Below are positions 1-7,887 of a stretch of DNA of 27,219 bases, piece after piece (position 1 is the first letter of the stretch; the number at the start of each line of letters is the position of its first letter). A program made the translations under genes and the position numbers. The stretch is from positions 1 through 27,219 of the forward strand of contig JALHUP010000024.1 in the NCBI GenBank assembly GCA_022866585.1, written 5' to 3'. Under the pieces are notes generated by a model that made no database searches, was not told the origin of the DNA, and worked only from the letters and a program-made list of their open reading frames with translations. Source of the DNA: Candidatus Zixiibacteriota bacterium (lineage in GTDB: Bacteria; Zixibacteria; MSB-5A5; SM1-73).

Positions 1-398
1 ACGCCGGAGAGCATGACTTCTACCCCAAACTTGGTAAAATCGCCGGAGATCAACTCCCGTATGACATTAGCATAAAGCGAGCAAGCGGCTTGCCTTTCCA
101 CCACCAATCCGGAGATTTTTCCAGCTGACTCCCCTATAAAGGTGACCTCGCCCAATTCATCGCTGGTCACATAGCCAGAACAACTGTGCAGTTGAAGATG
201 AGAATTGGGAGTATAGACTACCACCAAAGATCCTTTCCCTTTGCCCAAAGTAACCTCAGGATAAATCTCCAGAATCAAAGTTCTGCGACCTTCATCCGAG
301 GTGATTTTCATTCGGAAGTGATCCTTCTCTTTGTGCACGCTTTCAGCTTTCAGACATTCGGAGATTTTGTCTATATCTTTTTTAGTAAAAATTGGCAT
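1..398 (-). CDS. Hypothetical protein, 3' end beyond the window
   Basis: The frame opens at ATG (396-398) and runs 132 codons to the left edge without a stop, so the C-terminus is missing. The protein begins MPIFTKKDIDKISECLKAE. It is soluble-looking, with no signal peptide or membrane segment. It has an N-terminal charged helix (about residues 5-28), then beta-rich alternating sequence including LILEIYPEVTLGKGKG and a run SLVVVYTPNSH. A histidine- and cysteine-containing stretch (HLQLHSCSGYVTSDE, about residues 67-81) and a later CSLYANVIRELISGDF segment are visible. I do not recognise the family. The ribosome binding site is weak (GGAA about 8 bases upstream). It lies 127 bases downstream of tatA on the same strand and could be co-transcribed with it. 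Being open over its whole visible length in the same orientation as its neighbours makes it a credible gene, but no function can be assigned. Confidence 0.7.
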   Translation of the reverse strand, partial: MPIFTKKDIDKISECLKAESVHKEKDHFRMKITSDEGRRTLILEIYPEVTLGKGKGSLVVVYTPNSHLQLHSCSGYVTSDELGEVTFIGESAGKISGLVVERQAACSLYANVIRELISGDFTKFGVEVMLSG

Positions 399-525
399 AG
401 TTTATTTCCAATTCAATGGATGATTTTTTCGTCTTACCTCATCATTTAATTTCCGGCCCATCCCGCCAAAGACGAATTTCTTTTGTGATCGCGGGAAAAT
501 CTTGATAATACGATTCCACCCGGGT

Positions 526-750
526 TTATTTGTTCTCCCCCAAATCAGGCTTTTTAGTTTGATCTTCTATCTTCTTCTCAGGAGTCTCCGGCTTGGTTAT
601 TTCATCTTGAGCTTCCTTCATAGCTTTTCTGAACTCCCTCATGCCCTTGCCTAACCCATGAGCGATCTCAGGTATTCTTTTCGCTCCGAACAAAAGCAGA
701 ATCACCAAAAAGATCAAAAGCAGTTCTTGCGCACCGATTCCTCCTAACAT
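526..750 (-). CDS. tatA: Twin-arginine translocase subunit TatA/TatE
   Basis: TatA forms the pore-like component of the Tat system, which exports folded proteins across the inner membrane. The 74-residue product has the expected layout: a short N-terminal membrane helix (ELLLIFLVILLLFGAKRIPE), the hinge FGAKRIPE, an amphipathic helix (LGKGMREFRKAMKEAQDE) and a charged, disordered tail rich in Lys, Glu and Pro. The frame can be extended to a GTG at 756, but that codon sits only 2 bases from the Shine-Dalgarno run. ATG 748-750 lies 5-8 bases from the GGAGGAGGT motif and is preferred. No tatC is present in the window, so the partner subunit must be encoded elsewhere. It sits downstream of the DUF4321 membrane protein and upstream of an unknown gene, all on the minus strand. 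The family assignment is secure; TatA versus TatE/TatB is judged from length and the FGxxxxPE hinge. Confidence 0.93.
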   Translation of the reverse strand: MLGGIGAQELLLIFLVILLLFGAKRIPEIAHGLGKGMREFRKAMKEAQDEITKPETPEKKIEDQTKKPDLGENK

Positions 751-833
751 AAGCACCTCCTCCTAACCAAATGTAATCTAAATATAAATACGCTTAAAAA
801 TGAGATTGGTTCTAAACTCTTAACTCTATACTT

Positions 834-1100
834 CTACAAAAACCACCATCGGAAATATATCACTACCAAGATAACGAAAAGGATGCTGACGAAATTTATC
901 TTGACCAAAAGTCCGATGGTGAAGCTGATTGCATATAGTTCAAGTGTTATTGGTTTGAATCCAATATTTAGGCTTCTTTCAAAAAGTGTCTTAACTGCAC
1001 CGTCAGGCAAAAAGGAGCCGATGAGCTCACCGACCAATCCCCCCACCACTGCTCCCAAGACCAAAGCTATGATCAAAAAGGTTATTTCCTTTCCCTTCAA
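834..1100 (-). CDS. DUF4321 family small membrane protein
   Basis: The 88-residue protein has two or three hydrophobic segments: about residues 7-30 (ITFLIIALVLGAVVGGLVGE) and about 58-84 (SFTIGLLVKINFVSILFVIL), ending in YFRWWFL. The first helix has the GAVVGGLVGELIG glycine pattern that I associate with the DUF4321 family, followed by a short loop with LPDGAVKTLFE. No biochemical role is known to me. The start is TTG (1098-1100), chosen because AAGGAG lies 8 bases upstream and an in-frame TAA lies just before it with no ATG between. A possible promoter lies immediately upstream. It is followed after about 80 bases by tatA, so a shared transcript is plausible, but this does not by itself show a role in Tat export. 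Confidence 0.75.
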   Translation of the reverse strand: MKGKEITFLIIALVLGAVVGGLVGELIGSFLPDGAVKTLFERSLNIGFKPITLELYAISFTIGLLVKINFVSILFVILVVIYFRWWFL

Positions 1101-1116
1101 ATCTTTTGCTCCTTCA

Positions 1117-1145
1117 CTTATTTAAAAAACCACCTGGAGTGTCAA
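1117..1145 (-). promoter_or_regulatory. Possible sigma-70 promoter for the DUF4321-tatA unit
   Basis: A perfect TTGACA (1145-1140) is followed after 17 bases by AATAAG (1122-1117), which matches four of six -10 bases. The predicted transcript start would fall very close to the AAGGAG ribosome binding site at 1114-1109. That is uncomfortably tight and lowers confidence. Confidence 0.3.
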
Positions 1146-1152
1146 GCTAATC

Positions 1153-1190
1153 CGGAGTGCACCCCGCCTTTGGCGGGGTGCGGTTTTTCT
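1153..1190. repeat. Intergenic hairpin with GGAGTGC tail
   Basis: A perfect 10-bp stem, GCACCCCGCC (1159-1168) with GGCGGGGTGC (1172-1181), encloses a 3-base loop and is preceded by CGGAGT. Read on the plus strand it is followed by GGTTTTTCT and so looks like an intrinsic terminator, yet no plus-strand gene enters it. The same CGGAGTGCA word occurs at 8563-8571, and its core GGAGTGCA recurs inverted at 1286-1293. I therefore treat it as a copy of a dispersed intergenic palindrome. Confidence 0.6.
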
Positions 1191-1229
1191 CAAAAACCAA
1201 GCAGTGGGGATATGAGGAAATTTAAATTT

Positions 1230-1293
1230 CAAAAAAACGCAAAAGCCCCGCAAAGCGGGATCTCCGCTTCGCTCCGACAAGCTTTTGCACTCC
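1230..1293 (-). terminator. Intrinsic terminator of the purQ operon, built from an intergenic repeat
   Basis: In minus-strand RNA, GCAAAAGC (complement of 1281-1288) pairs with GCTTTTGC (complement of 1239-1246). Inside it is a second hairpin CCCGC-TTT-GCGGG (complement of 1247-1259). The outer stem is followed by GTTTTTTTG (T run opposite 1231-1237). This is the normal form of a rho-independent terminator, about 40 bases beyond the purQ stop. Its 5' arm contains the 16-base word shared with the element at 8564-8579. Confidence 0.6.
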
Positions 1294-1334
1294 AAAAACC
1301 ACTTTTTCAGCAGTCCCTCCAGCTTAACCCTCCT

Positions 1335-2039
1335 TCAAATTGGTTTACCCTTTTCAAAAAAGTTGACTATGGATTGGAATATATATTTCCCATCCTCCGA
1401 TCCCAAAATCTTCTCTGAGGCTCTTTCCGGATGAGGCATCATCCCTAAAACGTTTCTTTTTTCATTACAGATTCCGGCGATGTTGTATAACGAACCATTG
1501 GGGTTTGCCTCTGAGGTTATTTTCCCTTGGTGGTCACAGTATCTGAAGACTATCTGCTGGTTTTGTTTTAATCTCGTCAAACCTTCTTCAGAGATGAAGT
1601 AATTCCCATCAGTGTGAGCAATCGGAATCTTGAGCACTTGACCTTTAGGACAGAGGTTGGTGAAAGGTGTATCTTTATTCTCCACTTCAATGTGAACAAA
1701 TTTGCAGATGAATCGTAAGGAGGTATTCCGCAACATGGCACCCGGGAGAAGTCCCGCCTCCAAAAGTATCTGGAATCCATTGCATATCCCCACCACCAAT
1801 CCCCCCTCTTGAGCAAAATTCATTAACTCTTTCATGATGGGTGAAAATCTGGCGATGGCTCCAGTTCTCAAGTAATCACCGTAGGAAAAGCCGCCGGGTA
1901 AAATCACACAGTCACAATTAGAAAGTGAGGTATCCTGATGCCACAGAAACTCAACCTCTCGCTTTACGACGTTCTTGATCACCATGTAAGCATCGTAATC
2001 GCAATTTGATCCGGGGAAGATTATCACTCCAAATTTCAT
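1335..2039 (-). CDS. purQ: Phosphoribosylformylglycinamidine synthase, glutaminase subunit PurQ
   Basis: PurQ hydrolyses glutamine and passes ammonia to PurL to convert FGAR to FGAM in de novo purine synthesis, in a PurLQS complex. The 234-residue protein is a class I glutamine amidotransferase: N-terminal FPGSNCDYDAY (residues 8-18), oxyanion region PGGFSYGDYLRTGAIAR (48-64), nucleophile Cys86 in GICNGFQIL, and His203/Glu205 in MPHPERA. All triad residues are present and the length is typical. Its ATG overlaps the purS stop by 4 bases (ATGA), implying translational coupling and one-to-one production with PurS. It is the last gene of the long minus-strand operon, ending at the hairpin and T run at 1230-1293. 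No purL is in the window, so the synthase subunit must be elsewhere. Confidence 0.97.
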   Translation of the reverse strand: MKFGVIIFPGSNCDYDAYMVIKNVVKREVEFLWHQDTSLSNCDCVILPGGFSYGDYLRTGAIARFSPIMKELMNFAQEGGLVVGICNGFQILLEAGLLPGAMLRNTSLRFICKFVHIEVENKDTPFTNLCPKGQVLKIPIAHTDGNYFISEEGLTRLKQNQQIVFRYCDHQGKITSEANPNGSLYNIAGICNEKRNVLGMMPHPERASEKILGSEDGKYIFQSIVNFFEKGKPI

Positions 2040-2299
2040 TTCAAAATCTCGAAGTTATAATTTTCGATTACTGGGTTGGTTAAAAGTTTTCTGCATATCT
2101 CATTGATCAACTCTTCCGGTTTTTTACCCTGATCTTGCTGGAAGGCTATCTCAAAAACCTTGCCAGAGCGAACGTCTTTGATGCCATGATATCCCATATT
2201 TTCTAAAGCCCTTTTTATGGTTGATCCTTGAGGGTCTAAGACTCCATCTTTGAGTTTAACATATACAACGGCACGGGATAATTTATTTTCTTTCTCCAT
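2036..2299 (-). CDS. purS: Phosphoribosylformylglycinamidine synthase subunit PurS
   Basis: PurS is the small dimeric subunit that bridges PurL and PurQ in the FGAM synthase complex. The 87-residue product carries the family core AVVYVKLKDGVLDPQG (about residues 10-25), then RALENMGYHGIKDVRSGKVFE and a C-terminal ferredoxin-like strand. The frame is open up to a TTG at 2374, giving 112 residues. The start at ATG 2297-2299 is preferred because it gives the usual family length and has GAGGAGGT upstream, although the 11-base spacing to GGAGG is a little long. The extra 25 upstream codons do not resemble PurS. The stop overlaps the purQ start (ATGA). The gene follows pssA after about 93 bases with no clear terminator between, so it is probably part of the same operon. 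Confidence 0.93.
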   Translation of the reverse strand: MEKENKLSRAVVYVKLKDGVLDPQGSTIKRALENMGYHGIKDVRSGKVFEIAFQQDQGKKPEELINEICRKLLTNPVIENYNFEILK

Positions 2300-2392
2300 A
2301 ATTTTAGCTACCTCCTCAGAAGTTTTATCTATGTCGGGCGCTCCATGAAGCTGGATCCCAGTCGGCTTCGACAAGTTGTGCTATTTCTATAT

Positions 2393-3112
2393 TTACGCTA
2401 TCTTCTCCTGCTTTTCTACATGGAACAAACTATATCCTCCTTTGACTACACCAGAGAGAACGTAAAGTAAGCCAAAAGGAAATAAAACCAGTCTGGGATT
2501 GATCAAAAGAGCGATTACGAAAACAAAAACATAAATCAATTTGATTTTGTTTTTTCTGTCACCTAAAGAGAATTTGGGGAGAGTTTCATATTCAATGCCG
2601 CTCACCATCAAGCCGGAGAAGGCAATAATCATGGTAATCAGAACTTTGGGGAATCTAAGCACCCCCCAAATCTCATGGCAAAATAAGGTGTAACTAACTA
2701 AGGTGATAGCGGCAGACGGGATGGGAAGCCCCAGGTAAGGATGCTTTTCGTTTAATTTAGATAGCCCTAAATTGAACCGAGCTAACCTAAAGGCGCCGCA
2801 CATGACGAAAATAAACCCCAGAATCCATCCCCACTTTCCCAAGGGGTATAGATTTAGACTATAAAACATTACAACCGGCGCTATGCCAAAAGATAGAAGA
2901 TCGGCGAAAGAATCCAATTCCATCCCAAAGCGAGAAGCTGATTTGGAAAATCTTGCCACCATTCCGTCTAAAGCATCGAAGAATCCAGCTAAAACTATCA
3001 TCCAGGCGGCAAATCCTATCTCTCCATCGAAGCTCGACAGCAGTGAAACAAACCCACAGAACATATTTCCTGCGGTGAAAATACCGGGAAAGATTCCTTT
3101 AATGTTTCTCAC
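2393..3112 (-). CDS. pssA: CDP-diacylglycerol-serine O-phosphatidyltransferase
   Basis: This integral membrane enzyme makes phosphatidylserine from CDP-diacylglycerol and serine, the first step toward phosphatidylethanolamine. The 239-residue protein contains the complete CDP-alcohol phosphotransferase motif: Asp46, Asp49-Gly50, Ala53-Arg54, Gly63, Asp67 and Asp71 (DALDGMVAR then GMELDSFAD). Hydrophobic helices fill the rest, including residues 31-45, about 93-112 and 190-230. The start is GTG at 3110-3112, overlapping the psd stop by four bases (GTGA), so translation is coupled to the next enzyme of the pathway. The length fits the Bacillus-type membrane PssA rather than the larger phospholipase D-type enzyme of E. 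coli. The product of PssA is the substrate of Psd encoded just upstream. Confidence 0.96.
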   Translation of the reverse strand: MRNIKGIFPGIFTAGNMFCGFVSLLSSFDGEIGFAAWMIVLAGFFDALDGMVARFSKSASRFGMELDSFADLLSFGIAPVVMFYSLNLYPLGKWGWILGFIFVMCGAFRLARFNLGLSKLNEKHPYLGLPIPSAAITLVSYTLFCHEIWGVLRFPKVLITMIIAFSGLMVSGIEYETLPKFSLGDRKNKIKLIYVFVFVIALLINPRLVLFPFGLLYVLSGVVKGGYSLFHVEKQEKIA

Positions 3113-3753
3113 TTTTGGAAAACTCCTATAATCGTTTCTCCAGCCCTGACCTTATGATCCAACTTGACTTTGATTTGAACATTTTCAGGTAAAAACAGAT
3201 CCAATCTGGAGCCAAGTTTTATCATTCCAAATCTATCTCCTGCTTTGACCAAGTCCTCTTGTTTCAACTTACATACGATCCTTCGGGCTATGATTCCTGC
3301 AATTTGTTTGAGCACAACTTTTCCGTGTTCATTTTCCAAACCCAGCTCCGTTTGTTCATTTTCCGAAGAGGCTTTATCTTTGAAAGCAGGAAGAAACTTA
3401 CCTGGGTTATATTTAAAATATTTTACCACCCCAGAGATGGGAACTCTATTGACGTGCACATCAAAAAGCGACATGAACACACTCACCAAAGTTCCCCCTC
3501 CACCCATAAATTCCAAATTCTCAAGCGGCTTTATCAAAATGACCTTGCCATCCGCCGGAGCCAAAATCAGATTTTCACCTTCAGGCACCTCCCTTTCCGG
3601 ATCTCTGAAGAAGAACAAGAAAAACATACCAAATATAAAAAAGATTATGGCACCAAGTAAACTTATGATATTGCCAAGCCAAACAAAAAGCAAAAATAAA
3701 ACCAGTGAAAAAATAGAAACTGGAAGTATGAAACTCAAGCCTTCTTTTGCCAT
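3109..3753 (-). CDS. psd: Phosphatidylserine decarboxylase proenzyme (short type)
   Basis: The enzyme decarboxylates phosphatidylserine to phosphatidylethanolamine at the membrane. The 214-residue protein starts with two hydrophobic segments (about residues 7-27 and 29-49). It then has the family motifs APADGKV (65-71), MSLFDVHVNRVP (94-105, with Asp98 and His100) and the self-cleavage site LGSRLDLFLP (Gly181-Ser182), where Ser becomes the pyruvoyl group. The GSR site and overall length match the shorter Psd form found in many bacteria and archaea, not the roughly 300-residue LGST form. The ATG at 3751-3753 has a GGAAG motif about 8 bases upstream. It overlaps pssA by four bases and begins 39 bases after the restriction-modification gene. 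Confidence 0.94.
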   Translation of the reverse strand: MAKEGLSFILPVSIFSLVLFLLFVWLGNIISLLGAIIFFIFGMFFLFFFRDPEREVPEGENLILAPADGKVILIKPLENLEFMGGGGTLVSVFMSLFDVHVNRVPISGVVKYFKYNPGKFLPAFKDKASSENEQTELGLENEHGKVVLKQIAGIIARRIVCKLKQEDLVKAGDRFGMIKLGSRLDLFLPENVQIKVKLDHKVRAGETIIGVFQK

Positions 3754-3792
3754 AATTTGTCTTCCGGGAGTTACCGGTCTTAAAGCCGTGTC

Positions 3793-6447
3793 TTAATCAA
3801 AATCATATATCTTTTTTACTTTTTCCTCTATCTTCTCGTCGATCGTCTCTATTTCTTTTTTCAAATCTTCAGCGTGTTTACCAGTTTTTGCCTTTTGCAA
3901 TTGTTCATTTAACATAAGAATCTTATCCACGAGTTTCGCTATCCCTCTTTGTGTGATTTTGGAAGCTTTCCTTATGGGGAGCTGTTCGATGGTCTCTATG
4001 TCGGTCTGAGCCATGGTCCTGCCAAGCTCCAGACTGATGAGATGATAATAGTGGTTCATTAGCTTAGAGTTTAGGATGGCTAAGATATATTTCAAATTGA
4101 AGTTCTTGTTTGCTAATACAATAGAGTGCAAATTATCTAAATGATAATAACCTTTATTATCATAAGTGGTGATGAGGCTATCTCCAGTTTTTCGCAATAG
4201 CAGTTTTTTACCTGAAACAATCTTGGTGTCCCAGCCTCCAGCCCAAAGTAGGTCAGGGTCAAGATTGATGAAATGCCCTTCATATTTCAATGAATAACGC
4301 TGAATTTGCCCACCAGATATTAGTCCTCTCTGCCAATTTCTACCTTTTTTGGATTCGCTCACGATTTTCTTTTGACCAATTTTCGACCTAACCCCTACAT
4401 GTATGGTGACTATACCGTCTTCTCCACCAAGGGGAATAGCATCTTTTTCCATCTTAGTGACAAAACTTTTTGAAACCCTATCAAAGAAAAGTCGGAAACG
4501 GTTGTAAGCGGTCTTTTCGAAAGAGCTTTGGAGATATGAAAAAGATTTGAAGTTGTCCTGGTTAATGTCATTAGCTGTGGCATATAATTTTGCGGTTACT
4601 TCATTCGATTTTCTCTTCCTTTCGTCAGTTTCTTTTCTTAAGATGATTATTACCGGCCGTCCTACAATTCCATATTTCCAAAAATCTTTCAAAAACAAAA
4701 TCACTTCCTCGATAGCACAGTTGTTTAAAATATATCTTCTCAGCTTCGAAAAGTATCTTCCCAGAAGAAAGCTGTCCGGAATGATAAATCCAAGTTTCCC
4801 TCCTGGTTTTAATAGCTCGATTCCTCTTTGCAAGAAGATGGCATAAATGCTGATCTTGTATTCAGCGGAGTTGGGATATTTTTCACGCAGTAGATTTAAC
4901 AGACCTCTTTTTCTTCGAGCTAAATCTCGCGACCCCCTGACCCCAAAACTGATGTAAGGAGGATTTCCCACCACAATATCAAAAGGCGTCTGTTTTAAGA
5001 TCATCCCATGTGAAAATCTTTTATTGGAGTTGGTCACCTTGTTTAAAGGGCTCTCTTTCTTGAAGTAATCAAAATCAAACGAATTCTCCAGTCTTTCTAA
5101 GGAATCCCCTTCCGCTATGTTTACATGGCTAGTGGGATGATCCAAGTCCTTCAAAAAAAGATTCATCACCGTCAATTGGGTAGCAAAAGGATTTATATCA
5201 ATTCCATAAAGATTTTTGCTTAATATCTCATTATGTTGGTTCTCTTCTGCCCATCCCCCTTTTCGATAAATCTCTCTTAACCTATCATTGGCTTTCATCA
5301 AAAATCCACCTGAGCCACAGGCAGGGTCTAAGATTTTTTTATCTGGGGAGGTCTCCATTTTGTCCAATATATAGTCGATCACAAAATCGGGGGTATAGAA
5401 TTGCCCTAACTCTTTTCTTTCCTTCTTGGTGATATGTTGTTCGTATGCTCGACCTAAAATATCCTTGGTTATCTTGCTAAAGTCATGCTCACCCAAAGTA
5501 TCCAAAATAAAATTGATGGTTTCCTCATTCCATCTAATATCTTCGAAGCGAATATCATCAAACAGAGGTGCTTTATAGAGACCTTCAAATCTCTCGGCTA
5601 TCTCACCAAAAGCTAAACCCAATAGTCTGCTGGGTCTTTCCACCATCTCTTTCCATTTCTTTAGACCTTCTTTGTGAAGTTTGGGTTTCACATGACCCCT
5701 GTCTTCACAGATTCTTAAGAATAAAAGCCGGTTGATTAATGTGTATGCTCCTTCTGTGCAAAGTTTGTCGATGAGCTTCGGATCATCCAGGCTCATATTC
5801 ACTCTATCTGCCCAAGCATCGATTATTTCTTTGAATTTCTGATCATCCTTATACCTGATTCTGAATTGATCCGAAAGATCAAGGAAAAGCCTTTTTTTGC
5901 ACTCCGCCAAATCCTTTATCAAAATATTGGCGGTAACAGTCTCCTTTACCTCTTCAGCATCCTTTGTAATCCTGACAGCGGTCTTTAAGTTTTCTTTTGA
6001 AATCCTCGCTTCCAAGCTGGGAAAAGTTTGAGGCAAGTCTTCAAGCTGGGTAGAAAATATCTTTCGGTCAAGAGGCGAAACGCCGGTGATAAATGATTTA
6101 TAGAGCCTGATTTCTATGCCATTAGTCAAAATCACCCAGTCTACACCTTTTTTGAAAGCATAGTCTAATGCTTTATCTACATGATGATCCAAATCTTCAT
6201 CTAAATCTTTGGTCTCCACAATTAGCTTGGGTTTTCCTTCGAACAGTAGAGCGATATCTGCCCTATTGTTTCGGACATGATGCTCAAAGTCCATATCCTT
6301 TTGCACATCATATCCCAAAAGTTGCAAAAGAGGCAGGGTTAGTTTTATCTTGACGTTTTCCTCGACCTTCCCTTCCGCTCTCCGGACATATTTGTCTATA
6401 TCTAAAGAGACCAAATCAAACACTCTCTCTTTTAAAGTCTTCTTCAT
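3793..6447 (-). CDS. Single-chain Type IIG-like restriction-modification enzyme (N6-adenine methylase)
   Basis: The 884-residue protein joins nuclease, methylase and probable target-recognition parts. Residues 1-125 resemble the HsdR-type N-terminal nuclease fold with RADIALLF (Asp64) and VETK (Glu78, Lys80), the PD-(D/E)xK residues. A helical connector (about 160-340) leads to an amino-methyltransferase with GQFYTP (349-354), motif I DPACGSGGF (374-382), a GIDINP acidic motif (415-420) and catalytic NPPY (495-498). The C-terminal part (about 640-830) looks like a TaqI-type recognition domain, followed by a coiled coil. Such enzymes methylate adenine in host DNA and cut unmodified foreign DNA. 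No separate S or R gene is nearby, consistent with one polypeptide doing both. It starts 14 bases after purB and ends 39 bases before psd, so it sits inside a metabolic operon. Its recognition sequence cannot be read from the gene. A nuclease-dead solitary methylase is the main alternative, but the nuclease residues are intact. Confidence 0.87.
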   Translation of the reverse strand: MKKTLKERVFDLVSLDIDKYVRRAEGKVEENVKIKLTLPLLQLLGYDVQKDMDFEHHVRNNRADIALLFEGKPKLIVETKDLDEDLDHHVDKALDYAFKKGVDWVILTNGIEIRLYKSFITGVSPLDRKIFSTQLEDLPQTFPSLEARISKENLKTAVRITKDAEEVKETVTANILIKDLAECKKRLFLDLSDQFRIRYKDDQKFKEIIDAWADRVNMSLDDPKLIDKLCTEGAYTLINRLLFLRICEDRGHVKPKLHKEGLKKWKEMVERPSRLLGLAFGEIAERFEGLYKAPLFDDIRFEDIRWNEETINFILDTLGEHDFSKITKDILGRAYEQHITKKERKELGQFYTPDFVIDYILDKMETSPDKKILDPACGSGGFLMKANDRLREIYRKGGWAEENQHNEILSKNLYGIDINPFATQLTVMNLFLKDLDHPTSHVNIAEGDSLERLENSFDFDYFKKESPLNKVTNSNKRFSHGMILKQTPFDIVVGNPPYISFGVRGSRDLARRKRGLLNLLREKYPNSAEYKISIYAIFLQRGIELLKPGGKLGFIIPDSFLLGRYFSKLRRYILNNCAIEEVILFLKDFWKYGIVGRPVIIILRKETDERKRKSNEVTAKLYATANDINQDNFKSFSYLQSSFEKTAYNRFRLFFDRVSKSFVTKMEKDAIPLGGEDGIVTIHVGVRSKIGQKKIVSESKKGRNWQRGLISGGQIQRYSLKYEGHFINLDPDLLWAGGWDTKIVSGKKLLLRKTGDSLITTYDNKGYYHLDNLHSIVLANKNFNLKYILAILNSKLMNHYYHLISLELGRTMAQTDIETIEQLPIRKASKITQRGIAKLVDKILMLNEQLQKAKTGKHAEDLKKEIETIDEKIEEKVKKIYDFD

Positions 6448-6461
6448 GATCTTATAGGAAA

Positions 6462-7763
6462 TTATCTTTTTTGTCCAAACACCCTTTTGAAGATATAATC
6501 AACGTTTCTTAAATAATAATCTAAACTGAAACACTCTTCGATTTCTTTTTCGCTCAAATACTTTTTTACTCTTTGGTCATTTTTAATCAGATCCCTAAAG
6601 TTTTCATTCCTATTCCAAGCCTTCATGGCGTTATCCTGAACCATCAGGTAAGCATCTTCCTTTGAGGGAGTCTTTTCGGATAGTGCCAAAAGTAATCGTC
6701 CAGAGAAAATCATGCCACGAGTTTTCTCCAGATTTTTTCTCATATTATCCGGATAGACCAAAAGGTTTTCTATGATTTTTGTGAATTGAGTGAGCATATA
6801 ATCGACCAGGATAGTAGAGTCAGGTATGATTACTCTTTCCACAGAAGAGTGAGATATATCTCTTTCGTGCCATAAAGTTATATTTTCCAAAGCGGCTTGG
6901 GCATTGGTTCTAACCAGCCGGGCAAGCCCGCATAGTCTTTCACAGGTGATGGGATTTCTCTTATGAGGCATGGCAGATGAACCCTTTTGTCCTTTGGCAA
7001 AGCCCTCCTCCAATTCTAAAATTTCAGTTCTTTGCAAATTTCTTATCTCAGTGGCGAATTTCTCGATGGAGCTGGCGATGATAGCTAAAGCGGTCATAAA
7101 TTCTGCATGTCTATCCCTTTGTATTATCTGACTGGAGATGGGAGCAGGTTTCAACTCCAATTTTTTACACACATATTCCTCCACCCGTGGATCTAAATTA
7201 GAAAAGGTTCCCACTGCCCCTGAGATTTTTCCCACTGAAATCGTCTCGATTGCCCTTTTCAGCCGCTCCATATTTCTTTGAACCTCGGCATACCACAGAG
7301 CAAACTTTAAACCAAGCGTTATCGGTTCTGCATGCACGCCATGAGTTCTCCCGATCATGGGTGTGTGTTTGAACTCAAATGCCTTTTTCTTCAAACTTAA
7401 GCTCAGGTTATCTAAGTCTTGTAAAATCACCTCACCAGCTTCTCTCATCAATAAGGAGAGCGAAGTGTCTAAAATATCGGAGGAGGTCATCCCATAGTGA
7501 ACATACTTAGCTTCTTTACCGATATTCTCCGCAAGATTGGTTAAGAATGCGACTACATCATGTTTGGTCTTCTCCTCTATCTGGACAATTCTCTCTACAT
7601 CGAACTTTGCCTTTTTCTTAATCTTTGGTAAAGCGGTTTTGGGGATGATCCCTAAGTTAGCCTGAGCTTCACATGCTAACAGCTCGATATCCAACCATTT
7701 CTGGAATCGATTCTGGTCAGACCATAAAAACTTCATCTGTGATGTGATATACCGTTCTATCAT
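6462..7763 (-). CDS. purB: Adenylosuccinate lyase
   Basis: PurB removes fumarate from SAICAR and from adenylosuccinate, acting twice in purine nucleotide synthesis. The 433-residue protein has the fumarase/aspartase superfamily signature GSSAMPHKRNPI (261-272), with the flexible-loop serine at 262-263. It also has active-site histidines at 68 (KTKHDVVAF), 89 (YVHYGMTSSD) and 141 (GRTHGVHAEP), positions that agree with the well-studied Bacillus enzyme. Length is normal and the ATG (7761-7763) gives the usual MIERY start. It precedes the restriction-modification gene by 14 bases. Together with purS and purQ further down, it makes this operon partly purine-biosynthetic, although other purine genes are absent from the window. 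Confidence 0.97.
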   Translation of the reverse strand: MIERYITSQMKFLWSDQNRFQKWLDIELLACEAQANLGIIPKTALPKIKKKAKFDVERIVQIEEKTKHDVVAFLTNLAENIGKEAKYVHYGMTSSDILDTSLSLLMREAGEVILQDLDNLSLSLKKKAFEFKHTPMIGRTHGVHAEPITLGLKFALWYAEVQRNMERLKRAIETISVGKISGAVGTFSNLDPRVEEYVCKKLELKPAPISSQIIQRDRHAEFMTALAIIASSIEKFATEIRNLQRTEILELEEGFAKGQKGSSAMPHKRNPITCERLCGLARLVRTNAQAALENITLWHERDISHSSVERVIIPDSTILVDYMLTQFTKIIENLLVYPDNMRKNLEKTRGMIFSGRLLLALSEKTPSKEDAYLMVQDNAMKAWNRNENFRDLIKNDQRVKKYLSEKEIEECFSLDYYLRNVDYIFKRVFGQKR

Positions 7764-7806
7764 TTTCTATCTTTTTTCCCGACAAGATTGGTTTAATACA
7801 GTCTAT

Positions 7807-7869
7807 GGAGACCTGAAGGTCTCCGCTACATTCCTTAAATTGAGGTGTAGCGGAAAGCTTCAGCTTTCC
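7807..7869. repeat. Paired TGAA-loop hairpins between tal and purB
   Basis: Two hairpins face each other. The first has stem GGAGACC (7807-7813) with GGTCTCC (7818-7824), loop TGAA and 3' tail GCTACA. The second begins TGTAGC (7846-7851), then stem GGAAAGC (7852-7858) with GCTTTCC (7863-7869), loop TTCA, which is TGAA on the other strand. Both stems are perfect 7-bp helices of different sequence with the same loop and tail. No T run follows, so it is not a standard terminator. Confidence 0.75.
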
Positions 7870-7887
7870 ACTTTTCACTCTTAGTTG

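Noticed and set aside
883..1125. 80-codon plus-strand frame opposite the DUF4321 gene
   Set aside because: It is antisense to a frame with clear membrane helices and a good ribosome site; the product is basic and featureless.
2300..2374. 25-residue N-terminal extension of PurS
   Set aside because: PurS proteins are about 80-90 residues; the extension starts at TTG without a ribosome site and contains the GAGGAGGT that serves the internal ATG.
3245..3796. 183-codon plus-strand open frame opposite psd
   Set aside because: It is a shadow of psd, which has every expected catalytic motif; the plus-strand product resembles no family and lacks a ribosome site.
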